From Brevundimonas sp. (GTDB taxonomy: Bacteria; Pseudomonadota; Alphaproteobacteria; Caulobacterales; Caulobacteraceae): a DNA stretch of 64,000 nucleotides. Both the position numbers and the translations under genes were made by a program. The stretch spans positions 640,167-704,166 of the forward strand of contig NZ_JACVCG010000001.1 in the NCBI RefSeq assembly GCF_016742135.1, in the 5' to 3' direction. Of this stretch, positions 7,715 through 16,457 are shown in pieces. The notes under the pieces were generated by a model. The model made no database searches and was not told the origin of the DNA. It worked only from the letters and a program-made list of their open reading frames with translations. Positions within the stretch are counted from its first letter, which is position 1; each line of letters starts with the position of its first letter.

Positions 7715-8530
7715 ATGACGCCGATATCCCTGACCTCTGTATCCCTGACCTCTGTCGATGATCCCCGGATCGCCGCCTTTCGCGACGTGCGCGAACGGGA
7801 CCTGACGGGCCGCGAGGGGCTGTTTATCGCCGAGGGCGAGGTGGTGTTGAACGTGCTGACCTCGGCCTGGTCGCGGTGCCGCGCGCGGGCCGTGCTGCTG
7901 GCGGACAAGCGGCTGCCAAAGCTTGAACCGGTGCTGGCGCGACTGGATGCCGATGTGCCGATCTATACGGCCCCGCAGGAAGTTGTGGACGGGATCGCCG
8001 GGTTCCATCTGCACCGGGGGATTCTGGCGCTGGGCGAAAAACCGGAGCCGCTGGACCTCGACGCCTTTCTGGCCGGACGACCGGAGCGATCCGTGCTGGT
8101 CGGGACCGTGGGCATCGGCAATGCCGACAATATGGGCGGGATATTCCGGAACGCGGCGGCCCTGGGGGCGTGCGGGGTGCTGGTCGATCCCGCCTGCTGC
8201 GACCCCTTCTATCGCAAGGCCATACGGGTCTCGGTGGGTGCGGTTCTAAGGACCCCGATTGCGTCGGATGTGTCTGCCACGGTCATGGTCGAACGGGCCG
8301 AGGCCCACGGCTATGTGCCGCTGGCGCTGACGCCCGGGGAGGGGCCGGATCTGACCGATCTGGAACCGCCTCAGCGCGCCCTGGTCCTGCTGGGATCGGA
8401 AGGGCCCGGCCTGCCCCGGGAGGTCCTGGCCCGCGCCCGACCGGTGAGGATTCCCATGGCGTCCGGCTTTGATTCGCTGAACGTCGCGGCGACCTCGGCG
8501 ATCGTGCTGCACCATCTGACTCGCCGTTGA
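7715..8530 (+). CDS. SpoU/TrmH-family RNA methyltransferase
   Basis: A 271-residue SPOUT-class enzyme that would 2'-O-methylate rRNA or tRNA ribose using S-adenosylmethionine. The three motifs are present: motif 1 NADNMGGIFRNAAALG with the catalytic Arg, motif 2 VLLGSEGPGL, and motif 3 IPMASGFDSLNVAATSAI. The N-terminal 100 residues form the substrate-binding extension of this family. The N-terminus contains a perfect 15-base tandem duplication that repeats SLTSV. The exact target nucleotide cannot be inferred. It is divergent from tRNA-Asn. A second, more standard TrmH-like protein is encoded at 14767. Confidence 0.9.
   Translation: MTPISLTSVSLTSVDDPRIAAFRDVRERDLTGREGLFIAEGEVVLNVLTSAWSRCRARAVLLADKRLPKLEPVLARLDADVPIYTAPQEVVDGIAGFHLHRGILALGEKPEPLDLDAFLAGRPERSVLVGTVGIGNADNMGGIFRNAAALGACGVLVDPACCDPFYRKAIRVSVGAVLRTPIASDVSATVMVERAEAHGYVPLALTPGEGPDLTDLEPPQRALVLLGSEGPGLPREVLARARPVRIPMASGFDSLNVAATSAIVLHHLTRR
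7725..7754 (+). repeat. 15-bp perfect tandem duplication
   Basis: TATCCCTGACCTCTG occurs twice without a gap (7725-7739 and 7740-7754), in frame inside the start of the RNA methyltransferase gene, giving SLTSVSLTSV. It is an in-frame length change and would not switch the gene off. Confidence 0.95.
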
Positions 8531-8623
8531 AGCGAATCACGGAGTTGTTAGCGCATTAACCCTTTGTACACCTTGCTGAACGGTCCCGATTGTGGCGCTA
8601 TTGCGGCGTCCGGGGAGGTCGTC

Positions 8624-8746
8624 ATGTTCAGTGATGTCATTGGTTTCGTCGTCCGTAATGCCCGTCTGGCGGTGACCGTCGGCGTGGTGACCGGGGCCGT
8701 GAGCGCGGCCAGTCTGCTGGGATGGTTGACGGCGCCGATCGCCTGA
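8624..8746 (+). CDS. Small membrane protein, 40 residues
   Basis: The ATG at 8624 is preceded by a strong ribosome binding site (GGGGAGGT, ending 5 bases upstream). The 40-residue product has a single hydrophobic segment rich in Ala, Val and Gly (VTVGVVTGAVSAASLLGWL) after a short basic stretch (VVRNARL). This looks like a single-pass membrane peptide. It stands alone between the RNA methyltransferase and pgm. I do not recognise a family. Weak promoter-like elements (TTGCTG and GCTATT, 18 bases apart) lie at about 8573-8602. Support is the strong ribosome binding site and the coherent membrane segment. Confidence 0.5.
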   Translation: MFSDVIGFVVRNARLAVTVGVVTGAVSAASLLGWLTAPIA

Positions 8747-8822
8747 CCTTCGCCTGAAGATCAAAACGCTCTAGACACATGGCTTTCGGGTGGCCGCGTG
8801 CCGCCGCAGGCCGAGGTATTTC

Positions 8823-10457
8823 GTGTCCGTCCAGAGCGTCAGCATCACCCCGTGGCAGGATCAGGAGCCCGGCACCTCGGGCCTGCGGAAGTCGACGCGC
8901 GACTTCATGCGGCCCGGCTATCTGGAAGCCTTTCTGCAGTCTGTGTTCGACGAAGCCGCGCCGCTGGCGGGGGATGCCCTTGTGGTGGGCGGCGACGGGC
9001 GGTTCTTCTGTCGTGAGGCGGCGGCCATCGTCGTGCGCATGGCGCTGGCCAACGGCTTTTCGCGCGTCATCGTGGGGCAGAACGCCCTGATGTCGACGCC
9101 GGCCGCCTCGGCCCTGATCCGCAAGCGTGGCGCGAAGGGCGGGGTGATCCTGTCGGCCAGTCACAATCCGGGTGGTCCGGACGGCGACTTCGGCGTCAAA
9201 TACAATACGGAGAGCGGAGGCCCGGCGCCGACGACCTTCACCGCCGGTGTGTTCGCGCGCAGCAAGGAACTCCGAGCCTATCGCATCCTCGACGAGGAGG
9301 CGCCCGACCTGTCCCTCATCGGTGAGTTCCGGCTGGACGAGGGCGTGGTCGAGATCATCGATCCCATCGCCGACTATGCCGATCTGATGGAGACGGTGTT
9401 CGATTTCGGTGCCATCCGGGCTCTGGTCTCCAGGCCTGGCTTTCGCATGGCGTTCGACGCCATGAATGCGGTGACGGGCCCCTATGCCGTCGAAATCCTT
9501 GAGCGGCGACTGGGGGCGCCCGCAGGGACGGTGATGCGCGGTGAGCCGCTGCCTGACTTCGGCGGCGGCCACCCCGATCCGCATCCGGATCACACGCCCG
9601 AGTTGACGGCCCGCATGTTCGGGGACGACCCGCTGGATTTCGCAGCGGCCTCGGACGGGGACGGGGACCGCAATATGATCATGGGGCCGGGCATGGTGGT
9701 GTCGCCCGGCGACAGTCTGGCGATCCTGGCAGCGAACGCCGGCTGTGTGCCTCGGTACAGGGACGGTCTGAAGGGACTGGCGCGCTCCATGCCGACCAGC
9801 CGCGCGGCGGACCGCGTGGCCGCGGCGATGGGCATCGAGATGCACGAGACGCCGACCGGCTGGAAATTCTTCACCAATCTGCTGGACGCCGGGCGCATCA
9901 CCCTGTGTGGCGAGGAGAGCTTTGGCACCGGCTCGGACCATGTGCGCGAGAAGGACGGCCTGTGGGCCGTGCTGTTCTGGCTGAATGTGCTGGCGGCGAC
10001 CGGTAAGGGCGTGGGCGAGGTGGTGGTCGGCCACTGGTCGCGGTTCGGCCGGGACTATTATCAGCGGCACGACTATGAAGGGCTGGAGGTTGGCCCGGCC
10101 CAGGCCTTCATGCAGGCTCTGCGCGAGGCGGCGAACGGGGCCGAGGGGCGGCAGGTCGCAGGCTATCGCGTGCAGTCGGCCGTGGACTTTGCCTACAGCG
10201 ATCCGGTGGACGGGTCAGAGGTGAAGCATCAGGGCGTGACCGTCCGGCTGAGCCCTGACGCGCGCGTGACATATCGCCTGTCGGGCACGGGGTCGTCGGG
10301 GGCGACGTTGCGGGTCTATCTGGAGCGGTTCGAGGATCCGGCGGGTGACCTGCACCGCGACCCGGCCGAGGCCCTGGCCGCCGTGGCCGAGGTCTCGCGG
10401 GCCTTTGCCGGGATCGAGGCCCGGCTGGGGCGGACGGAGCCCTCGGTCATCACCTGA
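8823..10457 (+). CDS. pgm: Phosphoglucomutase (alpha-D-glucose-specific)
   Basis: Interconverts glucose 1-phosphate and glucose 6-phosphate, feeding glycogen, nucleotide-sugar and envelope polysaccharide synthesis. I place the start at GTG 8823: GAGG sits 6 bases upstream and the product (544 residues) then begins just before the conserved substrate loop PWQDQEPGTSGLRK. The phosphoserine loop is ILSASHNPGG, the metal loop is ASDGDGDRN, and the sugar-binding loop is CGEESFGTGSDHVREKDG. Length matches eukaryote-like bacterial PGM (about 545 residues). The gene ends 22 bases before a strong bidirectional hairpin terminator. Confidence 0.95.
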   Translation: MSVQSVSITPWQDQEPGTSGLRKSTRDFMRPGYLEAFLQSVFDEAAPLAGDALVVGGDGRFFCREAAAIVVRMALANGFSRVIVGQNALMSTPAASALIRKRGAKGGVILSASHNPGGPDGDFGVKYNTESGGPAPTTFTAGVFARSKELRAYRILDEEAPDLSLIGEFRLDEGVVEIIDPIADYADLMETVFDFGAIRALVSRPGFRMAFDAMNAVTGPYAVEILERRLGAPAGTVMRGEPLPDFGGGHPDPHPDHTPELTARMFGDDPLDFAAASDGDGDRNMIMGPGMVVSPGDSLAILAANAGCVPRYRDGLKGLARSMPTSRAADRVAAAMGIEMHETPTGWKFFTNLLDAGRITLCGEESFGTGSDHVREKDGLWAVLFWLNVLAATGKGVGEVVVGHWSRFGRDYYQRHDYEGLEVGPAQAFMQALREAANGAEGRQVAGYRVQSAVDFAYSDPVDGSEVKHQGVTVRLSPDARVTYRLSGTGSSGATLRVYLERFEDPAGDLHRDPAEALAAVAEVSRAFAGIEARLGRTEPSVIT

Positions 10458-10479
10458 GCCGTCAAGGGCCGGATACGAA

Positions 10480-10507
10480 AAGGCCCGGAGGGTGACCTCC
10501 GGGCCTT
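10480..10507. terminator. Bidirectional terminator between pgm and the permease gene
   Basis: A perfect 12-bp stem (AAGGCCCGGAGG with CCTCCGGGCCTT) has the tetraloop GTGA. It lies between two convergent genes. The T content after the stem is modest on both strands (stem-end TT), but the hairpin is very stable. Confidence 0.8.
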
Positions 10508-10530
10508 CGCGCGTCTGGCGGATCGCTCCT

Positions 10531-12192
10531 TCAGTCTTCCTTGACGTTGTCGACGTGACCGGCCATCCCCTCGACCGGGCTGGAGAGCGCCGGATCCTCG
10601 GTGATGTCGATCCCCTTGGCCAGCTTCGAGTTCCAGAACCCGTAGATGGCGTAGATCACGGCACCGACCGCCGCATAGGTGGCCAGGATGGTCAGCGGCA
10701 GGGGGTTGTCGGCCAGGGCGTGCTGGACCATGGGCGTGAAGTTCAGCGCCGCCAGTCCGAGACAGGCCAGGATGCCGAGGGTGGCGGTCACCACGCCGCC
10801 GGGCACCTTGAACGGACGCTCAAGCTCCGGATGGCGGATGCGCAGCACGATCACCGAGAAGCAGACGATCGAGAAGGCCAGCGCCGTTCCAAGCGACACC
10901 AGGTCGCCGAGGATGCCGATCGGCAGGAAGGCCGCCGCGGTGGCGATGGCGATACCCAGCAGGATGGTGCCGATCCAGGGGGTGCGGAACTTGTCGTGCA
11001 CGACGGCGAAGGCGCGGGGCAGCAGGCCGTCGCGGGCCATGGTGTAGAAGACCCGCGTCTGGCCGAAGCACAGCACCAGCATCACCGAGGACAGGCCCGT
11101 CACGGCGCCGATCTTGATGAGGAAGCTCATCAGGTTCAGTTCGCCACCCGGCGCGATGGCCAGGGGGACATTGGCCCATTCCAGACCCATGCGGTCGATG
11201 GCGACAGCGATCGGGGCCGGGCTGGCCAGTTCCATGAAGGGCACCACGCCGGTCATGACCATGGCGACCATCATGTAGATGATGGTGCAGACGATCAGGG
11301 CACCGAGGATGCCGATCGGCACGTCCTTGGATGGATTGCGCGCCTCGGCCGCGGCCGTGGAGACCGCCTCGAAGCCCACATAGGCGAAGAAGATGATGGC
11401 CGCGCCACGGAAGATGCCGCCGACACCGAACTGGTCCCAGGTGCCGCCTTCGGGCGTCGGGGGCACGAAGGGCACCCAGTTGGCCGGATTGATGTAGGCT
11501 ATGCCGATGGCGATGAAGGTCAGCAGCACCAGGACCTTGATGACCACGATGGCATTGTTGACGTTGGCGGATTCGCTGACCCCCATGACGAGGAGCAGCG
11601 TCACCAGGCCGATGCCGATGGCGGCGACCATGTTAAATGTGCCCGTAGGCTGGAACATGATCGGCCCGGCTTCCTGCGCCACGGCCTGGATGAAGGGGGT
11701 AGCGAACTGCGGCGCTTCGTTTCCGGCGAAACTTATCGTCGGGAAGACGACGCCAAGATCCCCCAGCAGCGAGACCACATAGCCGGACCAGCCGACCGCG
11801 ACGGTCGAGGCGGCCACGCCGTATTCCAGCACCAGAAGCCAGCCCATGATCCAGGCGAACACCTCGCCGAGCGTACCGTAGGCATAGGTGTAGGCCGATC
11901 CCGAAACGGGCATGGTCGAGGCCAGTTCGGCGTAGCACAGGCCCGCCAGCGCACAGGCGATGCCGGCTAGCACGAAGCAGAAGATGATGGCCGGACCGGC
12001 GTGGGCCGAGGCCACCTGGCCCGTCAGCACGAAGATTCCCGCGCCGATGATGCAGCCGATACCCAGGCTGACCAGGTTGATGGGGCCCAGCGTCCGCTTC
12101 AGGCGGCTGGTCGCAGCCTCCTTCTGGATCTGATCGACGGATTTTCTAAGAAACAGTCGGTTTCCCGGCGGTCTCGCGCCTTGTGCGGACAT
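10531..12192 (-). CDS. APC-superfamily amino-acid permease
   Basis: A 553-residue inner-membrane transporter of the amino acid-polyamine-organocation superfamily, cationic amino-acid transporter type (YfnA/CAT-like). The first transmembrane segment carries the broken-helix motif GIGCIIGAGIFVLTG, as in substrate-binding TM1 of this superfamily. Around twelve further hydrophobic segments follow, including AGIACALAGLCYAELAS. The soluble N-terminus has a basic stretch (RLKRTLGP). Start ATG 12192 has AGAGGGGG about 9 bases upstream. Substrate is probably an amino acid; specificity is not readable from sequence. It is divergent from hrpB with about 150 bases between. Confidence 0.9.
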   Translation of the reverse strand: MSAQGARPPGNRLFLRKSVDQIQKEAATSRLKRTLGPINLVSLGIGCIIGAGIFVLTGQVASAHAGPAIIFCFVLAGIACALAGLCYAELASTMPVSGSAYTYAYGTLGEVFAWIMGWLLVLEYGVAASTVAVGWSGYVVSLLGDLGVVFPTISFAGNEAPQFATPFIQAVAQEAGPIMFQPTGTFNMVAAIGIGLVTLLLVMGVSESANVNNAIVVIKVLVLLTFIAIGIAYINPANWVPFVPPTPEGGTWDQFGVGGIFRGAAIIFFAYVGFEAVSTAAAEARNPSKDVPIGILGALIVCTIIYMMVAMVMTGVVPFMELASPAPIAVAIDRMGLEWANVPLAIAPGGELNLMSFLIKIGAVTGLSSVMLVLCFGQTRVFYTMARDGLLPRAFAVVHDKFRTPWIGTILLGIAIATAAAFLPIGILGDLVSLGTALAFSIVCFSVIVLRIRHPELERPFKVPGGVVTATLGILACLGLAALNFTPMVQHALADNPLPLTILATYAAVGAVIYAIYGFWNSKLAKGIDITEDPALSSPVEGMAGHVDNVKED

Positions 12193-12346
12193 ATGGTTGC
12201 GCCCCCTCTAGATAACGGCCGCCTCCCGGACGGCTCTTGAACCGTTGGGGACGCTAGCGGCCAAGTCCCCTGCTGGCAACGTGGTTTCACAAGGACAAAG
12301 GATTGTGAACGCTTCATGCGGCGGAGGATACCCGGTATTCCGGGGC

Positions 12347-14770
12347 ATGCTGCCGATCCACGACGTCCTGCCTCTTGTGGAAAATGCGCTCGGGAGGAGC
12401 TCGACCGTCGTCCTGGTCGCCCCGCCGGGCGCGGGCAAGACCACGGTCGTGCCGACGGCCCTGCTGGATCGGGGCATCGTCGGCGGCGGAAAGATTCTCA
12501 TGCTCGAACCCCGTCGGCTGGCCGCGCGTGCCGCGGCAGAGCGCATGGCGGAGCTGCGGGGCGAGGCGGTCGGCGAGACCGTCGGCTATCGGACCCGTCT
12601 GCACAGCCGTGTGGGGCCGAACACCCGTGTCGAGGTGATCACCGAAGGGATATTCACCCGCCGGATCATCGCCGATCCCGGTCTGGAGGGCGTATCCGCC
12701 GTCCTGTTCGACGAATTCCACGAGCGCAGTCTGGACGCCGACCTGGGCCTGGCCCTGGCGCGTCAGGCCCAGGAGGTGCTGCGCCCGGACCTGAAGCTGG
12801 TGGTCATGTCGGCTACCCTGAACGTGGCGGCCCTGGTGCGGACCCTGGGCGATCCGCCCGTGATCGAGGCCGAGGGGCGGACCTTTCCGGTCGAGACGAT
12901 TTATCTGGGCCGCGTCGTCACCGAACGGCTTGAGGTGGCGGTGACGCGCGCCGTGCGCCGAGCCCTGGCCGAGACCGCGGGTTCGGTTCTGGTCTTCCTG
13001 CCGGGGCAGTCGGAAATCCATCGGGCGGGACGCACTCTGGCGGAGGCGGCCCTGCCGTCGGGTGTCGAGGTCGTCCCCCTTCACGGCGGGCTGGATCGGG
13101 TCGTGCAGGACCGGGCTGTGACCCCGCCGCCGGCTGGTGTACGCCGGGTGATCCTGTCGTCCGCCGTGGCCGAGACCAGTCTAACCCTGCCGGGAATTAC
13201 CGCCGTGGTCGATGGCGGTCTGTCGCGCGTGCCCCGTTTCGATCCGGCCAGCGGCCTGACCCGCCTGGCGACCGTGCGGGTCAGCCGGGCCTCGGCAGAA
13301 CAGCGGAGGGGACGCGCGGGCAGGCTGGGGCCTGGGGTCTGCTACCGGCTCTGGGACCGGCAGGAGAGCCGCGGCCTGATCCCCGAACAACCCGCAGAAA
13401 TCCTCGAAGCCGACCTGACCGGACTGGCGCTCGATCTGGCGCGGTGGGGCGCGCGGTCGGCCGAGGGGCTGGCCCTGATCGATCCGCCGCCCGTCGGGGC
13501 CTTTGCCGAGGCGCGAGCGGTACTGACCCGGCTGGGGGCACTGGACGCGCGCGGCGACCTGACCCCGCACGGGCGGCGGATGGCCGAGCTGCCGATGAGC
13601 CCCCGGCTGGCCCATATGGTGGCGGTGGCGTCGGACCGGGGGGATGCCCTGACCGGTGCCCGCATTGCCGCGATTCTGGGGGAGCCGGGACTGGGTGGCA
13701 CCGCGACCGATCTGCGCGACCGGCTGGAGGCGCTGGAGCGCGACCGCTCGCCACGCGCCCGCGACGCGCTGAAGCTGGCCGACCGCTGGGCGCGGCTGGC
13801 GGGGGGCGGGCAGGGGGGCGAGGTTGATGCCGGCCTTCTGGTTGTCGAGGCCTTTCCCGAGCGGGTGGCGCGGGCGCGGGGCAAGCCGGGCGAGGTGAGG
13901 CTGGCGTCGGGGCGCGGGGCCTTTCTGGAGCCGACCGATGCGCTGGCGTCCGAGCCTTGGCTGGCGGTGGCGGAGCTGAGCGGCGGGGTCAGCGGCGACC
14001 GCATCCGTCTGGCCTGTCCCCTGGACATCGAGGCCTTGGGGCACCGGACGGTTGAGGAAGAGCAGCTGGTGCGCACGCCGTCCGGCCGGATGGAGGTGCG
14101 CCGCCTGAAGCGGATCGGCGAACTGGTGGTCGAGGAGGTCTCGCTGGGTGCACCGGACAAGGGCCGGGTGGCGGACCTGTTGAAGGGCGAGGTCGAACGG
14201 GAAGGTCTCAAGGGTCTGCGCTGGGGCGAACGCGCCTCGGGCCTGCGGGCGCGGCTGGCCTTTTTGCGAGAGCTGGATGACGGCTGGCCGGATGTCTCGG
14301 ACGAGGGCCTGATGGCCGCGCGGGAGGTGTGGCTGTGGCCGCTTCTGGCCGGTGTGCAGGGGCTGGAAGGGATTTCAGATGACGCTCTGGAGCAGGGACT
14401 GCGGACGCTGATCCCATGGGACCGGGTGCGAGATCTGGACCGGCTGGCCCCCGCGCGGCTGGAGACACCGCTGGGCTCGACCGCCATCGACTATGCCGCA
14501 GAGGGCGGGCCCCGCGTCGACATCCGCGTGCAGGAGCTGTTCGGCGTGAAGGTCCATCCGACGGTCGGCGACGGTCGTGTACCGCTCACACTGGCCCTGC
14601 TGTCGCCCGCTCGCCGTCCGGTGCAGGTGACCAAGGACCTGCCGGGGTTCTGGAAAGGCTCATGGTCCGCCGTGCGCGCCGAGATGCGCGGCCGCTATCC
14701 CCGCCACCCCTGGCCGGAGGATCCGGCCAATGCCGAAGCCACGACACGGGCCAAGCCCAGAGGGACCTAG
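12347..14770 (+). CDS. hrpB: ATP-dependent helicase HrpB
   Basis: DEAH-box helicase of the HrpB family, implicated in RNA processing, with about 808 residues from ATG 12347. Walker A is APPGAGKTT (25-33), the DEAH-type box is DEFH (122-125) and the SAT motif occurs in VVMSATLN. The helicase C-terminal domain has QRRGRAGRLGPGVCYRLW, and the HrpB-specific C-terminal domain follows (PVQVTKDLPGFWKGSW). The frame is open to 12245 but HrpB homologues begin at about MLPIHDVLP. The last four bases overlap the convergent methyltransferase gene: both use TAG inside a CTAG palindrome at 14767-14770. Confidence 0.95.
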   Translation: MLPIHDVLPLVENALGRSSTVVLVAPPGAGKTTVVPTALLDRGIVGGGKILMLEPRRLAARAAAERMAELRGEAVGETVGYRTRLHSRVGPNTRVEVITEGIFTRRIIADPGLEGVSAVLFDEFHERSLDADLGLALARQAQEVLRPDLKLVVMSATLNVAALVRTLGDPPVIEAEGRTFPVETIYLGRVVTERLEVAVTRAVRRALAETAGSVLVFLPGQSEIHRAGRTLAEAALPSGVEVVPLHGGLDRVVQDRAVTPPPAGVRRVILSSAVAETSLTLPGITAVVDGGLSRVPRFDPASGLTRLATVRVSRASAEQRRGRAGRLGPGVCYRLWDRQESRGLIPEQPAEILEADLTGLALDLARWGARSAEGLALIDPPPVGAFAEARAVLTRLGALDARGDLTPHGRRMAELPMSPRLAHMVAVASDRGDALTGARIAAILGEPGLGGTATDLRDRLEALERDRSPRARDALKLADRWARLAGGGQGGEVDAGLLVVEAFPERVARARGKPGEVRLASGRGAFLEPTDALASEPWLAVAELSGGVSGDRIRLACPLDIEALGHRTVEEEQLVRTPSGRMEVRRLKRIGELVVEEVSLGAPDKGRVADLLKGEVEREGLKGLRWGERASGLRARLAFLRELDDGWPDVSDEGLMAAREVWLWPLLAGVQGLEGISDDALEQGLRTLIPWDRVRDLDRLAPARLETPLGSTAIDYAAEGGPRVDIRVQELFGVKVHPTVGDGRVPLTLALLSPARRPVQVTKDLPGFWKGSWSAVRAEMRGRYPRHPWPEDPANAEATTRAKPRGT

Positions 14771-15564
14771 CGGTCCTCGGTCGCGGCATAGGCCATGATG
14801 CCGGTGGCGACGGCGAGGTTCAGGCTGTCGGCGCGGCCGCGCATCGGGATCTTGACATTGACGTCGCAGGCGGCGGCGAGGGCGTCGGTGAGGCCGGCCT
14901 GTTCATTGCCCATCAGCACCAGACTGGGCCGGGTGAAGTGGGCCGATCCCGGGGCCTCGGTGGCGTCCAGCCGTGTGCCGATGACGCTGCCGGGCCAGGA
15001 CTTGCGCCATTCGAGGAAGGCCTCGGGCGTGGTGCGGGTGAGGGTGACGGCGAACACCGAGCCCATGGTGGCGCGCACGGCCTCGACCGAATAGGGATCG
15101 ACGCAGTCGCCGATCAGGATGACGCCGCCACAGCCGGCGGCATCGGCGGTGCGGATGATGGTGCCCAGATTGCCGGGGTCACGCACCTGTTCCAGCGCGA
15201 TCCAGGCCGGAGCCGAGGTCGGGTCGATATCCTCCAGCGGCGTATAAACCTGGTCGAAGACGGCCAGCACCGTCTGGGGATTATCACGGCGGCTGATCTT
15301 TTCGAGGATGGGGTGGGTGACGACCACGATCTCGCCGCCGGCCGCCTCGGTCGCCGCACGTGCCCGGTCCAGCAGGGCGTGGGGCCGCGCCTCCATCCCG
15401 ACCATCAGCAGGCGGGGGGTGCGCCCCATATCAAGGGCTTCGCCGATGAACTTGAGGCCTTCTGACAGGAACTGGCCGGTGTGCTCGCGTTCCTTTCGCA
15501 TATGCAGGGCGCGCACCGCCTTGACCGTGTCATTGGTGAGCGAAGTGATCAGGCGTTCGCTCAT
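14767..15564 (-). CDS. TrmH-family RNA 2'-O-methyltransferase
   Basis: A 265-residue SPOUT methyltransferase. It has the N-terminal SpoU substrate-binding domain (KAVRALHMRKEREHTGQFLS), motif 1 RDPGNLGTIIRTADAAG, motif 2 LVLMGNEQAGL and motif 3 IPMRGRADSLNLAVATGI. These resemble the TrmH/RlmB group acting on 23S rRNA or tRNA. Start ATG 15564 overlaps the stop of the upstream SAM methyltransferase in an ATGA, so I prefer it to GTG 15576. The two minus-strand genes form an RNA-modification pair convergent with the RNA helicase gene hrpB. The target nucleotide is unknown. Confidence 0.92.
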   Translation of the reverse strand: MSERLITSLTNDTVKAVRALHMRKEREHTGQFLSEGLKFIGEALDMGRTPRLLMVGMEARPHALLDRARAATEAAGGEIVVVTHPILEKISRRDNPQTVLAVFDQVYTPLEDIDPTSAPAWIALEQVRDPGNLGTIIRTADAAGCGGVILIGDCVDPYSVEAVRATMGSVFAVTLTRTTPEAFLEWRKSWPGSVIGTRLDATEAPGSAHFTRPSLVLMGNEQAGLTDALAAACDVNVKIPMRGRADSLNLAVATGIMAYAATEDR

Positions 15565-16457
15565 GTCGCGGACCACCGGGAAAAGAAGCTGAGGCCGATG
15601 GCGCGGCCGTTCTCGCCAGCTTCCGCGAGGGCCAGTTCACCCCAGTCGATGCGACCCGCGCGGCCGGCGGTCGCCTGATCCATCAGATGGGCCAGCGACA
15701 GGCCCGAGATGCGCGCCGCATAGGCATTGAGCAGCAGAAAGTCGGCCTGCGGTTCCAGAATGGCGGCGCAATCGGCCAGCAGGCCGGGCAGGTCCTCGAA
15801 CAGGCGCCAGACCTCGCCCGTCGGCCCGCGCCCGTATTTCGGAGGGTCGAGGATAACGCCGTCATAGAGCGAGCCGCGCTTGCGCTCGCGGGCGACATAA
15901 CGCCGGGCGTCCTCGACGATCCAGCGGATGGGCCGGTCGGCGAGACCCGACAGCTCGGCATTCTCGCGCGCCCAGGCCACGGATTTCTTCGAGGCATCGA
16001 CGTGGGTAACCTCGGCTCCTGCGGCCGAACAGACCAGAGAGGCGACCCCGGTGTAACCGAACAGGTTCAGGATGCGGGTCGGGCGCTTGCGGGCGCGGAT
16101 GCGCTGGTCCAGCCATTCCCAGTTGGCCGCCTGCTCCGGGAAGAAGGCGAGGTGGCGGAACGGCGTAAAGCGAGCGGTGAAGCGGACGTCTCCCCAGCCG
16201 AGCGGAAAGGCGTCGACCGGCTTTCCGGCAAAGCGCCAGCGGCCGTCGTCGTCCTCGTCCTGCGGATCGAAGGTGGCATCGGCCCGGTCAAAGGCCGAGG
16301 CATCGCGCGGCTCCCAAACGCACTGGGGCTCGGGCCGGACGACGGTATGGCGGCCATAGCGCTCCAGCTTTCGGCCATGTCCGGAGTCGACGAGGGCATA
16401 GTCGGCCCAGTCGCGCGTCATCAGAACATCAGGGTGTGGGGACAGTCTCGAGGCCAT
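15561..16457 (-). CDS. Class I SAM-dependent rRNA methyltransferase (RlmI/RlmK-like)
   Basis: A 298-residue Rossmann-fold methyltransferase of the RlmI/YccW-related SAM group, which methylates cytosine or guanine in 23S rRNA. Motif I is ILNLFGYTGVASL, motif II includes VTHVDASKKSVAWARENAEL, and the motif IV region is GVILDPPKYGRGP. There is no PUA domain, unlike full RlmI. The start at ATG 16457 overlaps the end of the glycosyltransferase gene by 29 bases; residues SRLSPHP that it adds look conserved in caulobacterial relatives. ATG 16421 would remove the overlap. It is coupled to the TrmH-like gene downstream by ATGA. Confidence 0.88.
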   Translation of the reverse strand: MASRLSPHPDVLMTRDWADYALVDSGHGRKLERYGRHTVVRPEPQCVWEPRDASAFDRADATFDPQDEDDDGRWRFAGKPVDAFPLGWGDVRFTARFTPFRHLAFFPEQAANWEWLDQRIRARKRPTRILNLFGYTGVASLVCSAAGAEVTHVDASKKSVAWARENAELSGLADRPIRWIVEDARRYVARERKRGSLYDGVILDPPKYGRGPTGEVWRLFEDLPGLLADCAAILEPQADFLLLNAYAARISGLSLAHLMDQATAGRAGRIDWGELALAEAGENGRAIGLSFFSRWSAT

